Source of the DNA: an uncultured Pseudomonadota bacterium
Lineage (GTDB): Bacteria; Myxococcota_A; UBA796; GCA-2862545
Assembly: GCA_937891875.1 (NCBI GenBank)
Contig: CALATR010000209.1
Span: 1-6,397, forward strand
Reading direction: 5' to 3'
DNA: 6,397 bases
The notes beneath the pieces were generated by a model. The model searched no databases, was not told the DNA's origin, and saw only the letters and a program-made list of their open reading frames with translations. A program made the translations under genes and the position numbers. Shown piece by piece: positions 4,512-6,397 of this stretch. Each line of letters begins with the position of its first letter. Within the stretch, counting starts at the first letter, position 1.

Positions 4512-4671
4512 CTCCCTCCGCCCCGTCGCCGCACTCCTCGCCCTGCTCGTCTCGTCGGCCTGCGCGGTGGGCGTGCAGCTCGAGCTCAAGATCGGTGACC
4601 CGGCTCGAGCGGGGCAGGACGCCGGCCCGGACACCGACGCGGACACCGGCGCGGAGGCGGCATGGGAGTGA
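4504..4671 (+). CDS. Small predicted lipoprotein, 55 aa
   Basis: GTG 4504 has GGAGG four bases upstream and overlaps the stop of the membrane peptide; the frame is open back to 4408, but residues before the GTG are a shadow. The N-terminus has Arg residues, a hydrophobic core (PVAALLALLVSS) and a lipobox-like SSAC with the lipidated Cys at residue 20, so signal peptidase II processing is likely. The mature part is only about 36 residues: a short VQLELKIGD strand and an acidic low-complexity tail (DAGPDTDADTGAEAAWE), of a kind common in myxobacterial lipoproteins. Without Asp after the Cys, outer-membrane sorting is expected if the host is Gram-negative. Next to a tiny membrane peptide it recalls the pairing of inner- and outer-membrane spanin subunits in phage lysis, but that is speculative. 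Confidence 0.68.
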   Translation: MRSSLRPVAALLALLVSSACAVGVQLELKIGDPARAGQDAGPDTDADTGAEAAWE

Positions 4672-4805
4672 CGAGCGAGACCACGGGTGTCCGGCTGACC
4701 CTCGAGAGCGCCCGGGAGCTGTTCAACCTGCTCGGCGTCGAGCTCGGCGAGCTTCCGCGGCCTGGCGATCGCCGGCGACCGCCGCGGGGAGGTGCCCGTG
4801 GTTGA
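4662..4805 (+). CDS. 47-aa ORF, probably the N-terminus of the next gene cut off by a frame change
   Basis: ATG 4662 overlaps the lipoprotein end by ten bases and has GGAGG four bases upstream. The first 30 codons have nearly all G or C in third position and read as normal protein (GVRLTLESARELFNLLGVEL). After Glu-30 (codon 4749-4751) the frame degrades to an Arg/Pro/Gly string (PRPGDRRRPPRGGARG) with poor third positions. At that very point the frame one base later becomes good (FRGLAIAGDRRGEVPVVDGP) and leads without a stop into the gene below. Reading through a +1 shift at about 4752-4755 would give one protein of about 218 residues. It may be a true mutation, a sequencing indel, a programmed shift, or two overlapping genes. 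Confidence 0.55.
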   Translation: MGVTSETTGVRLTLESARELFNLLGVELGELPRPGDRRRPPRGGARG

Positions 4806-5319
4806 CGGCCCGGACTTCGAGGGGCTGTGCGCCCAGGTGAGAGCGGCCCCGAACCGGGCGCAGCGCGCGCTCGAGCTTGCCGAGGAGATCCGCCGGCGAC
4901 GGCTGGCGCGGCCGTCCCAGTGGGACCTCGAGGGCATGAAGCTGCTCCTCGAGGAGACCCACCTGATGGGGATCGCCGAGGGGATCCGTCAGGGTCAGGA
5001 GGAGGCGCGCGCGTCGAAGCCAGGGTCTCCGAAGGCCGAGGTGGTCGCGGGCCTCACGGAGCACTTCGTGCGGGCGTTCAGCGTGTCCGAGCTCCGCCGG
5101 CTCTGCGCGTTCGAGCGGGTCGGGGTCGACCTTCCCGAGGGCCCGCTGGTCCGGGCGGACGCGGCGCGCCTGGTCGCGGCAGCGCTGCTCAAGGACCGAG
5201 GGATCTACGGCGCGGCGCAACTGCTGGCGCAGCAACGACCGAAACGGGCTGACGAGTACCGTGCGTGGGTCGTGACGGTGACCGGAGCACCCTGCGGGCC
5301 GCTGGTGCCTCATGGGTGA
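4798..5319 (+). CDS. Protein with an effector-associated-domain-like C-terminus
   Basis: If translated alone, GTG 4798 is the best start (GGGGAGG five bases upstream), giving 173 residues; GTG 4792 is an alternative. The sequence before this start in the same frame, back to about 4753, also looks coding, so the true product may begin at 4662 through a frame shift. Residues 1-75 are helical (AQRALELAEEIRRRRLA, EGMKLLLEETHLMGIAEGIR). Residues 82-149 (VVAGLTEHFVRAFSVSELRR, a GVDLPEG turn, then AALLKDRGIYGAAQLLAQQR) match by eye the pattern of bacterial effector-associated domains: an F-S-x-x-E-L-R-x-L-C helix, a loop, and a final helix ending near QRP. Those are helical adaptors known from conflict systems. 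This is recognition by pattern, not by search. It overlaps the next gene in ATGGGTGA. Confidence 0.8.
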   Translation: MVDGPDFEGLCAQVRAAPNRAQRALELAEEIRRRRLARPSQWDLEGMKLLLEETHLMGIAEGIRQGQEEARASKPGSPKAEVVAGLTEHFVRAFSVSELRRLCAFERVGVDLPEGPLVRADAARLVAAALLKDRGIYGAAQLLAQQRPKRADEYRAWVVTVTGAPCGPLVPHG

Positions 5320-5782
5320 GACGAGCCGGCCACCCGACCACCTGCCGCCCCTGCGCTGGCTCGACGACGAGCTCGTCCTGGACGGCGTCCCGATGCGCAG
5401 CTGCGGGAGGCACACCCGCGGGATCTGCATCCGCGACCGCGACAGCCGCCTCGAGATCCTCCGAGAGGAACTCGACCACCGTCTGCTCGATCGATCCCTG
5501 GCCGCGCGGTGGTGTCCGGACGAGCGCCGATCGGACTGGTACGTCGACGTCGAGCACCCCCAGGGGGCCCGCTACGTGGTCCGGTACGCCTTCGAGCTCG
5601 CCCGCTCCACGTCCTTCGTGCACGGGATCCTCGACGCCCTGCCGGTCGACATCTTCGTCCGGATCTGGACGGGCACGATGCAGGACGGCGACGCGGCGGT
5701 CCTCGGCCAGGCGGTCCGCCGCATGCACGAGCTCACCTTCCCGGCCGAGGTGGCCGAGCCCTCCTCCCGGAGCGGCCTGTGA
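5312..5782 (+). CDS. Unrecognised 156-aa protein
   Basis: ATG 5312 overlaps the previous stop in ATGGGTGA. The first 40 residues (LPPLRWLDDELVLDGVPMRS, CGRHTRGICIRDRD) look like strands with two Cys (31 and 39). Residues 44-66 form a charged helix (SRLEILREELDHRLLDRSLA). WYVDVEHPQGARYVVRYAFE (76-95) suggests a beta hairpin, followed by helices up to about 145 (VHGILDALPVDIFVRIW, AVLGQAVRRMHELTF). There is no membrane segment or signal peptide. Third positions are strongly G/C. Its own Shine-Dalgarno is poor, so translation is probably coupled to the previous gene. The family is not recognised. Confidence 0.82.
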   Translation: MGETSRPPDHLPPLRWLDDELVLDGVPMRSCGRHTRGICIRDRDSRLEILREELDHRLLDRSLAARWCPDERRSDWYVDVEHPQGARYVVRYAFELARSTSFVHGILDALPVDIFVRIWTGTMQDGDAAVLGQAVRRMHELTFPAEVAEPSSRSGL

Positions 5783-5910
5783 CCACGGAGCTGCTGCTGC
5801 TGCTGGTCTTCGCCGTCGGGTTCTTCTTCGGCGGGATCGGCGTGCTCTTGGTGCAGTGGCTCGTCGACCTGGTGCTGGCCGCGGCGCGGCCGAGGGAGGC
5901 GGATCCGTGA
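5779..5910 (+). CDS. Tiny membrane protein, 43 aa
   Basis: GTG 5779 overlaps the previous stop as GTGA and has GGAG six bases upstream; a longer upstream frame is a shadow. Residues 4-36 are almost entirely hydrophobic (ELLLLLVFAVGFFFGGIGVL, then LVQWLVDLVLAAA), with a Gly-Gly pair near the middle. That allows one long membrane helix or a tight two-helix hairpin. The tail is short and charged (RPREADP). The gene ends in GTGA shared with the next start. Holin-like or other small effector roles are possible; I recognise no family. Confidence 0.72.
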   Translation: MTTELLLLLVFAVGFFFGGIGVLLVQWLVDLVLAAARPREADP

Positions 5911-6397
5911 CAGCCGCCGCCTCCACCCTCCCCACCTCACAGTTCTGGAACATGCCCGAGGGCTTCCTGGTCGACCTCCGCCAGGACACAGACCTCGGCT
6001 GGGCGGAGCTGCGCGTGCTCGCGGCGATCGGCGTCTTCTCGAGCGGCAACTGGTTCCCGGGGAGCCGCCCGCACCACGTGCACTCCTACCGGTCGCAGAC
6101 CTGGCTCGGCAGCTTCCTCGGCCTCGACCGGAGGACGGTGTCGGGCCACGTGCAGCGGCTGCAGCAGTGGACGTGGCGCGACCAGGACGTCCTGCGCACG
6201 ACCCGGGCGGGCAGCACGGCGGGGTGTCTGGCCTACGGCACGCCCTGCCTGCCCAAGGGCTCGAGGAGCGGTCGACACATCAGCCGCGACGTGCTCGAGC
6301 TCGACGCCTGGCGCGCCCTGTCGAACCCTGCAGCCGTGCTCTACCTGCTGCTCCGCGACGACTACCGCCGCGCCAGCGGCGCCGGCGTCGGGCTCGA
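5907..6397 (+). CDS. Winged-helix protein, replication-initiator-like, cut by window end
   Basis: GTG 5907 shares GTGA with the stop of the membrane peptide; 163 codons are visible and the frame is open at the window edge. After a 15-residue lead, FWNMPEGFLVDLRQDTDLGW and AELRVLAAIGVFSSGNWFPG form the first helices. SYRSQTWLGSFLGLDRRTVS with GHVQRLQQW (60-88) is a helix-turn-helix, followed by a wing (LRTTRAGSTAGCLAYG). A second domain starts near residue 128: LSNPAAVLYLLLRDDYRRAS resembles LSPVAARLLLLLRDDWAHSG in the minus-strand winged-helix protein at 628-963. Tandem winged helices of this kind occur in plasmid Rep and phage replisome-organiser proteins, so a role in element replication is a reasonable inference, but the missing C-terminus prevents confirmation. 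Confidence 0.8.
   Translation, partial: MTAAASTLPTSQFWNMPEGFLVDLRQDTDLGWAELRVLAAIGVFSSGNWFPGSRPHHVHSYRSQTWLGSFLGLDRRTVSGHVQRLQQWTWRDQDVLRTTRAGSTAGCLAYGTPCLPKGSRSGRHISRDVLELDAWRALSNPAAVLYLLLRDDYRRASGAGVGL

Noticed and set aside
5189..6049. Minus-strand frame of 286 codons
   Set aside because: Antisense to four well-supported overlapping plus-strand genes; Ala/Arg/Pro-rich composition with no domain-like pattern.
1..6397. CRISPR array, insertion sequence, rRNA
   Set aside because: No regularly spaced repeats, no transposase-like protein with terminal repeats, and no rRNA-like sequence were seen.

Overview
This is a GC-rich window (third codon positions are mostly G or C) carrying about 15 tightly packed small genes. 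None is a recognisable housekeeping gene. Genes overlap by 4-10 bases at GTGA, ATGGGTGA, ATGCGTAG or GTGCGTAG junctions. Several small proteins carry predicted helix-turn-helix (HTH) segments, and there are two tiny membrane proteins and a small lipoprotein. This compact layout suggests a mobile or accessory element such as a (pro)phage early region, an integrative element or a plasmid. The host cannot be named from the sequence. The GC content, frequent GTG starts and a lipoprotein with an Asp/Thr/Gly/Ala tail would fit a myxobacterium-like (Myxococcota) genome, but that is a weak inference.

Layout. (1) Left arm, minus strand, about 1607 down to 1: four overlapping genes read as one operon. 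They are an unrecognised 215-aa protein, a 111-aa winged-helix-like protein, a 145-aa helical protein and an unrecognised protein cut by the window edge. (2) Bases 1608-1789: a strikingly structured intergenic region with two large stem-loops, one of 19 base pairs enclosing further stems. (3) 1790-2287, minus: a 165-aa protein with a likely HTH. (4) 2288-2808, plus: a possible 58-aa ORF and a 98-aa gene, both without a clear Shine-Dalgarno and both preceded by the same short motif. (5) 2805-4066, minus: an XRE-type HTH protein (a repressor candidate), a 93-aa orphan and a 115-aa protein with two membrane segments. The XRE gene converges on the 98-aa gene so closely that both stop codons use one CTAG. 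(6) 4067-4186: a divergent promoter region with a 12-base palindrome. (7) Right arm, plus, 4187 to the window end: winged-helix protein, 35-aa membrane peptide, 55-aa lipoprotein, a frame-disrupted gene whose C-terminal half looks like a helical effector-associated domain, an unrecognised 156-aa protein, a 43-aa membrane peptide, and a winged-helix, replication-initiator-like protein running off the end.

How it may work together (inference): the centre looks like a regulatory switch. The XRE protein probably controls its own gene and the neighbouring divergent genes through related dyads near 2291, 2471 and 3313. Two outward-facing operons each contain a winged-helix protein with a similar short segment. 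The strongest points for a second look are the reading-frame switch near 4750, the nested inverted repeat at 1692-1783, the shared operator-like dyads and the effector-associated-like domain.
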